From Anaeromyxobacter oryzae (GTDB taxonomy: Bacteria > Myxococcota > Myxococcia > Myxococcales > Anaeromyxobacteraceae): DNA of 64,000 nucleotides. The notes under the pieces were generated by a model. The model had not been told where the DNA came from and did no database searches. It saw nothing but the letters and a program-made list of their open reading frames with translations. Positions 9,040 through 18,300 of this stretch are shown one piece after another. Within the stretch, counting starts at the first letter, position 1; every line of letters begins with the position of its first letter. Both the position numbers and the translations under genes were made by a program. The DNA lies in contig NZ_AP025591.1 of NCBI RefSeq assembly GCF_023169945.1, positions 2,812,501 to 2,876,500 of the forward strand, in the 5' to 3' direction.

Positions 9040-10378
9040 CGCGACGGCCTTGAAGCGCCGGAAATGCCACATGTCCGAGAATCCCGCGAAATTCCTCCCG
9101 CTGTCTGCTGGCATGATGCCGTGTCGAAGCCACCTCGAACCCGCGGGAACCAAGGCGTTGCCGAACAGCGGCTGACCGAATCAGCTCTCGCAAGCAAGCG
9201 GCCAGCACTCGTTCGTCCCGTGTTCCGACGGCTACGCCAGCTCCCGAGTCAACGACGTACCGCACGGAAGCAAGTTCGCCCGGTCCGTACGCCAGGATTG
9301 GGCGTCCGGCCCCCATGCACTCGGGGATCTTGGTAGACACTGAGTAACGCGCATAGGTCCTCGCATCCGTGTCGAAACTCTCCACGTGCAGAAGGATGTC
9401 GGAATCGCGCAGCACGGCAGGGACCTCGGACGGTGGAAGTGCCCTCATTACTCGAATCACGCCCGGCATCTCGAGCTGCTTCGCCTCGTTCGCGAAGTGC
9501 GTCTGCGTGTAGACCAGGAGCTCCGAATCGAGCCCTTCCCCCGACAGTGCCGCAAGCGCCGTCCCAACCTCTCGCAGCGACTTCCAGCGGTTGAGATGAA
9601 GGCCTCCGACGTATGTCACCCGCACGCGGCGGCGATTCGTCGACGGCGCGTCGGACGGCACAAGCCACTCCGGCTCAACTGCGTTCATGAACGGAGTGAA
9701 CTCGCCGCCATAGCGACGAAGGTATTCCTGCGCCATCTCGCTTCCGATCGTCAATCGAACGGGCGAGCAAGCGAGGATACGGTCGAAATCCCTCTTCATG
9801 CGCGAGCGGAGCACGGTCCGGAACGCGGATGCTCCGTAAAGCGTCGTTGGCCAATCGTCCATGAGGTGTGGAACGACTGGCACTCGACAACGTTCTCGCA
9901 CGTCCAGGACGAGGCGCATGATCGGGTTGGCGCCGAGCATCGAATACAGGATCTGCGGCCGGAACCTGCGAATCGCCTCCCACATCGACTCCGGAACTCG
10001 ATAACGCTGAAGGTGCAACAACGCATGCTTATTTACGACGCGCTTGACCCACTCCAACGCGGCGGATGAACCCGGCGACATTTCGAGAAGCTTCCGCTCT
10101 TGGTCCGACCCCTGCGGCGCGTGGGCGTCCCGGCGCTGCCGTGTACCTGGCTTCCCGAGCACGCGGTACGCCACCCGCGCAAGCGGGATGTCCGCCACCG
10201 ACAGTTGCCAGTACGTTTCGCACACGTCCGCACTCGTGGGAAGGTCGACGGTATACAGGCACGCCAACTTATCGCGCGGCCATCCCCGAAATAGGCTGTT
10301 GAGCGTCAGCCCTGTAGCTGAGGTCGTCGTGAACGGATGACCGTTCACCACCAGCACACGTGGGTATTGCTCGTCCAC
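9023..10378 (-). CDS. Glycosyltransferase, GT-B fold
   Basis: About 451 residues. The N-terminus reads PRVLVVNGHPFTTTSATGLTL. The donor half shows VRVTYVGGLHLNRWKSL and DILLHVESFD, then STKIPECMGAGRPILAYGP in the place of the E-x7-E region. This is a family 1/4-like glycosyltransferase of unknown donor. The GTG at 10378 is chosen because GAAGGA lies 6 nt upstream and it falls 15 bp after the stop of the upstream polymerase gene. The open frame reaches 10573 but its first 65 residues are not conserved-looking. It lies in the minus-strand cassette between wzy and another glycosyltransferase. Confidence 0.8.
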   Translation of the reverse strand: MDEQYPRVLVVNGHPFTTTSATGLTLNSLFRGWPRDKLACLYTVDLPTSADVCETYWQLSVADIPLARVAYRVLGKPGTRQRRDAHAPQGSDQERKLLEMSPGSSAALEWVKRVVNKHALLHLQRYRVPESMWEAIRRFRPQILYSMLGANPIMRLVLDVRERCRVPVVPHLMDDWPTTLYGASAFRTVLRSRMKRDFDRILACSPVRLTIGSEMAQEYLRRYGGEFTPFMNAVEPEWLVPSDAPSTNRRRVRVTYVGGLHLNRWKSLREVGTALAALSGEGLDSELLVYTQTHFANEAKQLEMPGVIRVMRALPPSEVPAVLRDSDILLHVESFDTDARTYARYSVSTKIPECMGAGRPILAYGPGELASVRYVVDSGAGVAVGTRDERVLAACLRELIRSAAVRQRLGSRGFEVASTRHHASRQREEFRGILGHVAFPALQGRRDDRAR

Positions 10379-10392
10379 GGCAGTTCCTTCGG

Positions 10393-11613
10393 CTATGAAG
10401 CTGTCGGATTGCGGAGGCGCCATCCGAGCGAACGGTCGCGCGCGGTAAGTTCTCCGTCCGCTACCGTGAACTCTGCATCGTCCCGCGGAATGGTCACAAA
10501 CAACCCGAACATAATCCACGCGGGCAACGCGTATTGCCACACTCCGGTACCCGCGATGACGAGCCAAGTACACACGAGCATGAGAGCAGCCGATCTAGCT
10601 GACTTCGAAGCAGAGGACCTGAAGTAACTGCGAAATAGCAGGGCAAGCGCCACCACCAGCAGCAGGAGTCCGATTATCCCAAGCTCCGCCAGGACGCTCA
10701 GGAAGACATTATGGGCGTGCATGCCATCCTCGGACAGCCAGGGATAGGAATCTGCGCCGCTACCGAGCAGCGGGTTTCGCCCGAAGATGACCAGCGCCCG
10801 CTCCCAAAGAGTGAACCGCCCGGACGACAGATCCTCCGCACTGCTGGCATCCAGGAACAGACGCGAAGGCAGGACATCCTCGACGTGCGACCAGCCGGCC
10901 ACGAGGACGCCCGCCATCGAGGCGGTGAACAACCCTCCGGCTAGCGGACGGGTCTTCAGGCCTCTTGCCGCTATGACGAAGACGCACAGCAGAAATGCGA
11001 CCGTCGCACCACGACATCCGGTAAGGCCGATACCGAGGCCGAAGGTGGACATCCCGACCATCAGCGCAATGCTCGAGGCAAGGCGACGCCTCGCCCGGCG
11101 CCAGTACAAAAGCACTAACAGTGGTACTCCGCTGACCAGCGAGTACGCCGTGTAGTTTGAGTTGACGTTCGCCAACCCGTAGCGACCAGCAGAGTCGATG
11201 GTCGTTCCGCTCTTGAACGCCGAGAAGATCAGGATGAGATCGACGCAGCAACCGACGATGTAGCAGGTTGCGAGGAAGTACCAGTTCGATCGGATTCCCG
11301 AGGTCCGCACCACGACGATAAATGCGGCCGCGAGCCCCACGTATTCGACGAAGATTGTGGTAGCGGACGCGCCACTGCTGACATCACGCCAGAGGATCGA
11401 TGCAATGGCATACCCGGCGAAGAGCACCAACAACACTTCCACCGAACTGGGCCGTCGAATCGTGCCTCCACGCAGCGCGCGCAGGGCGTACAGCGCCGCA
11501 GCCGCCAACAGGGCGAACTGGGCATATTGGCTGTTTGTCACGGGTGCGGCTGCTACGGTCAGCCCGAGAACCAGCGGCCACCGTACGAATGAGGGAGATC
11601 GGGTCGGCATCAT
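10393..11613 (-). CDS. wzy: O-antigen polymerase/ligase family membrane protein (Wzy-like)
   Basis: Integral membrane protein of 406 residues with about ten hydrophobic segments, likely polymerising Und-PP-linked repeat units in the periplasmic leaflet. The O-antigen ligase/polymerase signature lies in the second half: the large loop before it ends with SSGRFTLWERALVIFGRNPL, then GSGADSYPW, then HAHNVFLSVLAELGIIG. Polymerase and ligase cannot be told apart by sequence; the neighbouring flippase favours polymerase. A second protein of this family is encoded at 22770-25304. Confidence 0.82.
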   Translation of the reverse strand: MMPTRSPSFVRWPLVLGLTVAAAPVTNSQYAQFALLAAAALYALRALRGGTIRRPSSVEVLLVLFAGYAIASILWRDVSSGASATTIFVEYVGLAAAFIVVVRTSGIRSNWYFLATCYIVGCCVDLILIFSAFKSGTTIDSAGRYGLANVNSNYTAYSLVSGVPLLVLLYWRRARRRLASSIALMVGMSTFGLGIGLTGCRGATVAFLLCVFVIAARGLKTRPLAGGLFTASMAGVLVAGWSHVEDVLPSRLFLDASSAEDLSSGRFTLWERALVIFGRNPLLGSGADSYPWLSEDGMHAHNVFLSVLAELGIIGLLLLVVALALLFRSYFRSSASKSARSAALMLVCTWLVIAGTGVWQYALPAWIMFGLFVTIPRDDAEFTVADGELTARDRSLGWRLRNPTAS

Positions 11614-11700
11614 ACTTTGCCTACGTCACGCGTGTTCACGCGAACACGGGGGTGGCTTGCGGCACACGACTCGAGGAGCTGCGGTGTAACGTTTGGTCGG

Positions 11701-13254
11701 TCATGCCTTCAGACCCCGCATACTCTCGGCCAGCATCCGCCTGATCGAGTCGCGGTCAGCGGCCGACAGCACGAAGTAGAACGACGACGCTGCCGTTGTC
11801 GCAGTCAGGGCGCTGGCCAATGCCAACAACTGCCGCCACCCAGACACCCCACACGAGACGGAAATCACATTGCCGACAAGTGCGCCGACGATTGCGAGCG
11901 ACGCCGCCTTCACAACCGGCGAGAAGGTCGCTCGTGCGGGAATCCCGAAGACAGTCTTTGCATAGAGCGGCATCAGGACTGCGCCGAGGAGGGTGAACGC
12001 TGCCGCACTCGCGAGGGCGACGCCGTAGGCTCCCAGTGTCGTCGTCCGAACCACTAGGACCGCGAGGCCAACGTCGAGTACCCCCGCCAGGCACGTGATC
12101 ATACCGATCGCGCGCACCTTCCGGACCGTCTGGAGCGCCGTAACGAGGGGCATGGTCGCGAGGTTGTAGCCCAGGTGCACGATGACCAGCAGTAGCAGCG
12201 GCCACCAAGGCGCGATCGCTTCACCGAGCCAGAGCTTCAACAGCGGCCTCGCGCTACCAGCCACGACGACGGTGGGAACCAGAACGACCGCCGCGAGAAT
12301 TCGAACAGCTCGCACGCTATGGCGGCTGAGGCCCTCCGGACCATCCTTCGCATAGATGTGGGCCATCGGCTGTGAAAACACGCTAGCCACGGTGGTCGCA
12401 AGTGCACGGATCATCGTTGGCCACTGCATCAGCGCGCCGTAGATGCCACCTTCGACTGGTCCGATCAGCCGATTCACCAAGATGACGTCGATCGTGAGGA
12501 ACACCATGTTTCCCGTGAACGCCACCACTGACCAGCCGCCAAACTGAAGCAGGTCCACGAACACCTCGCGATCGAACATGAGGCGAGGCTTGAGCCATGG
12601 CATTCGCCGCATCAACCAAGTGACCGTTTGCAGGAGGCTCACGATCCCGCTCGCGAGCAACGCAAGCCCGACCATCGCCGGACGCGCGGACACGGCGGTG
12701 ACGAGAAAGACCACGAGTCCCACGTTCACGACTCTGTTTACGATTTCGATCTGGCCTTTCTTATCGAGCCGATTCGTATAGTAAATTGCGACGGAAAGGG
12801 GCGAGGAGACCAACACTAGAACCAAGTTTGCGGTCGCAGCCATGAGCAGGACGCGTGCATCCGGCTCGAACCCGGCAGGTATCCTGATGAGCGACGGGGC
12901 GCTGAACGACAGGCCGACACCGATGACGAGGAGCACGACGCCGAGAGCCAGGGAGCCCCACAGTGCCGTGCTGAAGATGTCGATCGCCTGAGCTCGATCG
13001 CCTCTGGTTAGCGCGATCGAGATGTTCCTCGCCGTGGCGGCGTTGAGCGCCACATTTGCGACATACAGGTAATTGACGATGCTGTATGTGAGTGGAACGA
13101 GACCGTAGCCGGCTACCCCGAGCTTCCTGACCAGGAACGGCGCCAGAAAGAAGCCGACGAGTGTGCTCGTGCCGAGACTGGCGATGTTGACCGCGAGGTT
13201 CTTGCCGAACTGCCGCGGCGCAAGATCCGGCACTGCACGGCACTGGCCCGTCAC
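11701..13254 (-). CDS. wzx: Oligosaccharide flippase (Wzx, MATE/MOP superfamily)
   Basis: Polytopic inner-membrane protein of 517 residues with 12-14 predicted helices, moving lipid-linked repeat units across the membrane. The first helix pair (KNLAVNIASLGTSTLVGFFLAPFLVRKLG) followed by YGLVPLTYSIVNYLYVAN is the normal start of polysaccharide flippases. The GTG at 13254 has GGAGAG 8 nt upstream. It heads the minus-strand run wzx-wzy-GT-GT-capEFG. Transcription could start at the bidirectional promoter near 13.55 kb, giving a leader of nearly 290 nt. Confidence 0.88.
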   Translation of the reverse strand: MTGQCRAVPDLAPRQFGKNLAVNIASLGTSTLVGFFLAPFLVRKLGVAGYGLVPLTYSIVNYLYVANVALNAATARNISIALTRGDRAQAIDIFSTALWGSLALGVVLLVIGVGLSFSAPSLIRIPAGFEPDARVLLMAATANLVLVLVSSPLSVAIYYTNRLDKKGQIEIVNRVVNVGLVVFLVTAVSARPAMVGLALLASGIVSLLQTVTWLMRRMPWLKPRLMFDREVFVDLLQFGGWSVVAFTGNMVFLTIDVILVNRLIGPVEGGIYGALMQWPTMIRALATTVASVFSQPMAHIYAKDGPEGLSRHSVRAVRILAAVVLVPTVVVAGSARPLLKLWLGEAIAPWWPLLLLVIVHLGYNLATMPLVTALQTVRKVRAIGMITCLAGVLDVGLAVLVVRTTTLGAYGVALASAAAFTLLGAVLMPLYAKTVFGIPARATFSPVVKAASLAIVGALVGNVISVSCGVSGWRQLLALASALTATTAASSFYFVLSAADRDSIRRMLAESMRGLKA

Positions 13255-13789
13255 GTCCTCATCTCTCCACGATCCAGCGCCACCAACGCTCTAAGCCACG
13301 CGACCGCTGCCGCGAAGCCCAGCCACCCGAGGCGACTCGAGGGGCGCGACGTTCCAGCCCACCATCCTGAACACCGGGCGAATGCACCGCTCCGCCGAGG
13401 CGCCGATCGCAACGCGACATGAGCGCTCAACACACGTCCGACCGGTTCAGCGTCAGTCGGCCGCGACACATCCCTGGGATGAAGTTGGTGACAGCACCGT
13501 CGGCTCGAAGTCGCTGCCTTCCGCCGAGTGAGGCGAAGGACGGGTGAGTCTAGAGGGATCGCCGGGCGCCGTCGAGTCCCGGGCACGGTTTCTCCGCGGA
13601 CCAGCTGCTGATAACATCGCTTGGCGCTGCGTGTCTCGCGCCGTCACCCGCTCGCCGACTCCGTGCGATCGAATTCCGCCGCGCCATCCGGTCGCTCGTC
13701 GATCGCCTTCCACAACCCCCGCGAGCTTCCATGGGCGTCGCCCTCTCGTGCGACTGGTACCGTTCGCATCGCGGCTCAGGAACCTAGTC
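13255..13789. other. 535-bp divergent intergenic region
   Basis: Lies between wzx (minus) and the pectate-lyase-fold gene (plus). It contains the bidirectional promoter at 13546-13617, which has a near copy at 22.69 kb. Long leaders would be transcribed on both sides. A 111-codon minus-strand frame (13251-13586) ends in a GTGA overlap with the wzx start, but its composition does not look coding. No RNA gene was recognised. Confidence 0.6.
13546..13617. promoter_or_regulatory. Bidirectional promoter element, copy 1
   Basis: On the minus strand TCGACG (13570-13575) and TAGACT (13547-13552) are 17 bp apart and face wzx. On the plus strand the extended -10 TGATAACAT (13609-13617) faces the pectate-lyase-fold gene. 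The box GAGTCTAGAGGGATCG (13546-13561) recurs exactly at 22688-22703, with GTCGAG and TGATAxCATCG conserved at the same spacing to within 2 bp. Confidence 0.5.
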
Positions 13790-15232
13790 ATGCGCCACAT
13801 CCACACCACGTTGCGTCTACTCGCCGCGTCTTCACTTGCGCTCGCCAACGTCCGTGCGCGCGCGGAGGCACCTTCCTCTACGACCAACGCGAATGAGTGG
13901 CTTGTCACTGCTGCGCACTCGAATACCGCCCGCACGCTGAGAGATCGATTTGCGGACGCGCTCAACGTACGCGACTTCGGCGCGACCGGGGACGGGCGTA
14001 CCGACGACACCCATGCCGTCGAAGCCGCCTACGCCGCCTTGGGGCCCAGAGGGGGAACGATCACCTTTCCTCCCGGGGTGTACCGGTTCAACCTGACGGT
14101 TTCCAGAGGCGGCGTGTACCTCCGCGGTTCCGGCGTGGGCTCCACTCGCACCCAGGGTGGCGAGGCCGGCACCATCTTTCGGCCGGCCAACCCGCGCGCT
14201 CCCGTCCTGCAGTTCGGCGACTGCGGCGCAGGTATCTATTTTGGAGGCGTGGCGGACGTCGCGCTGCACGGCGACACTTCGACCATCGCCGATGGGCTCC
14301 GAGTGTGCGGAGCATTCTTTCTCGATTTTCAGAATCTGTCCGTGTTCGGGTTTGGTGGAGACAACGTCTTCGTGACTTCCGCGAAGGCTGCCCCGACGTC
14401 GTTCATCCATTTCAGGAGATTCGTCAGTCGTGGCGCAGGCGGTGCCGCTTTCAGAGCCTCGTACGGGCCGAGCTACACGACCGCTCTCTTCTTGAGCGAC
14501 TTCTCGCTCATGGATTCGTCCGCGTTCGGCAAGCGGGCGCTCGTCGTGGACGGCACGCGCATATGGCTGTCGGATGGCTATCTCGACGTCCACGACCGAA
14601 AAGGCATTCTGATCACCTCCGGCGGCTCGGTCGTAGGGAGTGGCGTGTCCATAGACACCGTTGCGAGCTCGGACGTAACGGTCGAGGTGAATTCGCCTCC
14701 AACAGCCATCCAAAGGTTCATCCAGGGTGAGGTGATCCTGAACGGGAGAGTTGCCTGGAGCGATGGAACCGTCTCACCTTCGATGGGCGCAACATCGCAC
14801 TACAGCCGATACGCGCGGCTGTTCTCGCCGAGCGTTGACGGCTATATGTCCCTTGGCGACGCTTCGCACCCACAATCCACGCAGAGTGACGGCAGCGTGA
14901 GGCTCGGGCGCGAAGGCCAGACCGGCTCGGGGACGGAAACCGTGATCTTGTCGGGTGCTGCGCTGCGACCGGACATGACGGCGGCCCATCCGCTTGAGAC
15001 GGGCTCGGCCGGTGCTCTGTGGCGCGCCGCAGATACCGGTCAGCTCAGGTTTGCGTCGACGGTCCGGCGCCCCGCGAGCGATTCGGCTGGGGCGCCTCTA
15101 GCGACGTTCGTCGCCGTGCCGAGGACTTCGACGTCTTCGTGCAATCCAGGTGAATGGAGCGCAGACACGACGTTCTTGTACGTGTGCGTGGCACCGAGCT
15201 CATGGAAACGGACGCCTGTCGCATCTTGGTAG
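13790..15232 (+). CDS. Secreted right-handed beta-helix protein (pectate lyase superfamily)
   Basis: Exported protein of 480 residues. Residues 1-27 look like a signal peptide (hydrophobic LRLLAASSLALA, then an Ala-x-Ala-like site). Residues 59-130 carry the pectate_lyase_3 signature: VRDFGATGDGRTDDTHAVEAA, then GGTITFPPGVYRF and GVYLRGSG. The middle is consistent with parallel beta-helix coils and the C-terminus is unassigned. In polysaccharide loci such proteins are lyases, hydrolases or tailspike-like binders; catalytic residues cannot be picked here. The ATG at 13790 has AGGA upstream; the frame extends to 13544 without a convincing earlier start. Convergent with the multicopper oxidase gene. 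Confidence 0.75.
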   Translation: MRHIHTTLRLLAASSLALANVRARAEAPSSTTNANEWLVTAAHSNTARTLRDRFADALNVRDFGATGDGRTDDTHAVEAAYAALGPRGGTITFPPGVYRFNLTVSRGGVYLRGSGVGSTRTQGGEAGTIFRPANPRAPVLQFGDCGAGIYFGGVADVALHGDTSTIADGLRVCGAFFLDFQNLSVFGFGGDNVFVTSAKAAPTSFIHFRRFVSRGAGGAAFRASYGPSYTTALFLSDFSLMDSSAFGKRALVVDGTRIWLSDGYLDVHDRKGILITSGGSVVGSGVSIDTVASSDVTVEVNSPPTAIQRFIQGEVILNGRVAWSDGTVSPSMGATSHYSRYARLFSPSVDGYMSLGDASHPQSTQSDGSVRLGREGQTGSGTETVILSGAALRPDMTAAHPLETGSAGALWRAADTGQLRFASTVRRPASDSAGAPLATFVAVPRTSTSSCNPGEWSADTTFLYVCVAPSSWKRTPVASW

Positions 15233-15318
15233 ACCCGGCGATTTCCATTGGGCGCGCGGTCGATGTTCGGGGACCGTCGGACCTCTTTCTGCAACAGCGT
15301 TTCGCGTGGCAACAAGTG

Positions 15319-15352
15319 TCGGGGGGATGCGTCTTCGTCCGCATCCCCCCGA
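15319..15352. terminator. 13-bp stem hairpin between convergent genes
   Basis: TCGGGGGGATGCG (15319-15331) pairs perfectly with CGCATCCCCCCGA (15340-15352) across an 8-nt loop. It sits between the stops of the beta-helix gene and the multicopper oxidase gene, where a bidirectional terminator is expected. There is no long T tract, so intrinsic termination strength is uncertain. Confidence 0.6.
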
Positions 15353-15369
15353 CCCGCTGCGACTGCTCG

Positions 15370-18300
15370 CTATGGAGCGATCACGTAGTTCATCGTCGCG
15401 AGTGCGTCGCGAACGACCGTCGTGCTGGTGCGGACATCTACCTGCACTGCGTACGTGCCCGGCGGGGTCGAGCCCGGGAGCGTCCAGGTGGAACCGGTGC
15501 CGTAGTCCTGTGCGATCTTCCACGTGGTCCCGTCATAGAACCAGAACCGGTACTGGTAACCGGAGGAGCCGGAGCCCGTCGCCGTGAACACCACCGAAGT
15601 ACCGGTCGCATGCGGGCTTGGAGAGTCGGCACTGAGCGTCACGGTCGTCGCGGGCGGCGGGACGATGGCGTAGCTCATAGACGTGGCCGCGTCGCGAACG
15701 ACGGTCGTGGTCGTACGAACATCGACCTGAATTGCGTAGGAGCCCGGCGACGTCGATGCAGTCATGGTCCAGCTCGAACCGATTCCGTAGTCCTGCACCA
15801 TGGACCAACTCGTGCCGTTGTACAGCCAGAACCGGTACTGGTATCCGGTGCTGCCCGACCCGATGCCGGTGAAGACGACGGGCGTTCCGGCGATGTGCGG
15901 GCTCGGCTGACTCGCCGTGAGCGTCACCGCTGTCGCAGGCACATTCGCGATGACGTACTTCATCGTCGCAAGCGCGTCGCGAATGACGGTAGTGCTTGTA
16001 CGAACGTCGACCTGCACCCAGTAGGTCCCTGCCGGCGTGCTACCCGGGAGTGTCCACGTGGAAGCGACCCCGTAGTCCTGTGCAATCGCCCACGTGACGC
16101 CGTTGTAGAACCAGAAACGGTACTGGTACCCCGACGATCCCTGGCCGGCCGCCGTGAACGTCACCTGAGTGCCGGTGACCTGCGGGCTCGGCTTGTCTGC
16201 TGTGAGCGTTACGCCCGTCGCCGCCGCTGACGTGAGGTTGCACCCGACCGAGGTCTGCGCCTCGAAGTTGCCGGACGTCGTGGTGCGGATGTGAACCACC
16301 ACCGTGTAGCTGCCGATCGGTGTCGTGGCGGGCATCGTCCACGTCGACGTCGTGCTCCAGTCCTGCACCATCGTCCACGTCGTCGCCGTCGAGGCGCGGA
16401 TGAAGAACTGGTACTGGTAGCCGGACGCGCCCTGCCCCTGCGCCGTGAAGGTCACGGGCGTCCCGACCACCTGCGGGCTGGGCTTGTCCGCCGTGAGCGT
16501 CACGCTGAGACCCGTGCCGCTCAGCGAGACCGTCAGCACGGGGTTCACCGGGTCGTTGCTGTTGATGCTGAGGATCCCTGCCCGTGCGCCCGACGTGGCC
16601 GGCTTGAACGTCACGCCGAGCGTACAGCTCGTCCCGGGAGCGACGGCGGCGCCGCAGCCGTTCGTCAGCGCGAAGTCACCGGGGGTTGCTCCACCCACCG
16701 AGACGCTCGTGACGGCGAGCGTCCCGTACCCCGTGTTCGAAAGCGTGACCGTCTTCGTCACGCTCGCGGTCGCGACCTGCTGGTTCCCGAACGCGATCGA
16801 CGTCGGCGAGACCGTCGCGACGGGCGGCGGCCCGATCTGGACCGCGTTCGACCAGTTGGAGGTGCCGTTCGGACCCGACGCGTTCACGCGGTACCAGTAG
16901 CCGGTGGTCGGCGACGCCGATGAGTCTGTGAACGTCACAGTCGAACCGTAGCCCGGCTTCGGCGGTGCGTTGAACGTCGTCGCGCTCGCGAAGCTCGCGT
17001 CGAGGCCGCGCGACACCGTGAAGGAGGTCTCGCTCGCCGAGTTGTCGTTCCACGTGAGGACGTTGCCGCTCCCCGTCCACGTGACCGCGAGGTCCGTCGG
17101 GTCCTCCGGCGGCACCTGGTAGATCACCGGCCGCATCATGTCATTCTCCTCGTGGCCGAGGAGGTGGCAGTGCCACACGTACTCGTGACCGAAGTTCTTC
17201 ACCTCGTTCACGACGGTGATGGGGTTGTTGTTCGTCGGGTCGATCCCCGTGAACCCCGCGGTCGAGCCGAGCGGCACCGCCGGGTTGAGTGGCCGGATGC
17301 TGTCCTCGAGTGGGAACGGCGCGAACGGCCGGATCGGCTTGATCGCGACGATGCAGTCCTCGAGCGGGTTCATCCGGACGGTGTCCTTCCACCCGAGCTC
17401 GTTCGGATCGGGCGGACGGATCGCGCCGTCCCAGCCGACGCGGTTCACCACCTGGACGTTGAAGAGGTGGAAGTGGATGGCGTGCGTGTCCACGCCGTTG
17501 TGCGTGATCTTCCAGAGCTGCGTCTCGCCGGCCCTGATGATGTCGGTCGCCGGATCCGGGTAGTAGTAGGGGATCGTCGTCTGGGTGAAGAAGTCGGTGA
17601 ACGGCAGCTCGACGCCGAGGAGCGCGTTCATGCGCCCGTAGTCGAGCTCGAAGAGCTCGTGGATCGCCTTCGGCTGGAGCGGGATCGTGATCGGCGCGCC
17701 GCCGGAGAGCGGCGTGAACGTCATCGAGGTGCTCTGGATGCGCGCGAAGTTGTCCTTGAGCGTCGCGGAGTAGGTGGAGTTGTACGCGGACTGCGGGACG
17801 ACGATGGGCGCCTGCGCCTGCACGAATGCGCCCGCCTGCCCGGCCGTGGTCGCGAACGCGGCGTTCAGGGCGGCGAGGTCGAACGGCGCGCCCGGCGTTC
17901 CCTTCACCCGGAACTTCATGATGGTGCGGGTGTTCGGGCCGTAGCCCTCGAGCGTCGCCGGCGCGCCGCCGGTGTCGGTCTGGTCCGGATCACCGGTGTA
18001 GTAGTCGTACCGCGGGTCGATGGCGGGCACCGGCGCCGGCGCGTCGTTGTAGAGGATCAGCTCGGAGCCGGGCGGCACGCTCGAGAAGTCCACGATCACG
18101 TCGGCGCGCTCGGCCGGGCCGAGGAAGAGGGACTTCTCCGCGACGTTCAGGACCACGATGTCGCGGCGGTTGTAGACGTAGTTCACCGGCTGCGGCGGGA
18201 CGACCGCCGGCTTCGGGAGGAAGCCGCCCTCGGTGCCGATCTGGATCATCGACGGGCCCGCGGTCGCGGGGTCGGGAACGCCGCCCTGGCGCGCGTCAGT

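Noticed and set aside
13251..13586. 111-codon minus-strand frame ending in a GTGA overlap with the wzx start
   Set aside because: The overlap looks like coupling, but the frame starts inside the promoter element, has no good start after the predicted transcript start, and reads as Arg/Ser/Ala noise. The wzx GTG has its own GGAGAG site.
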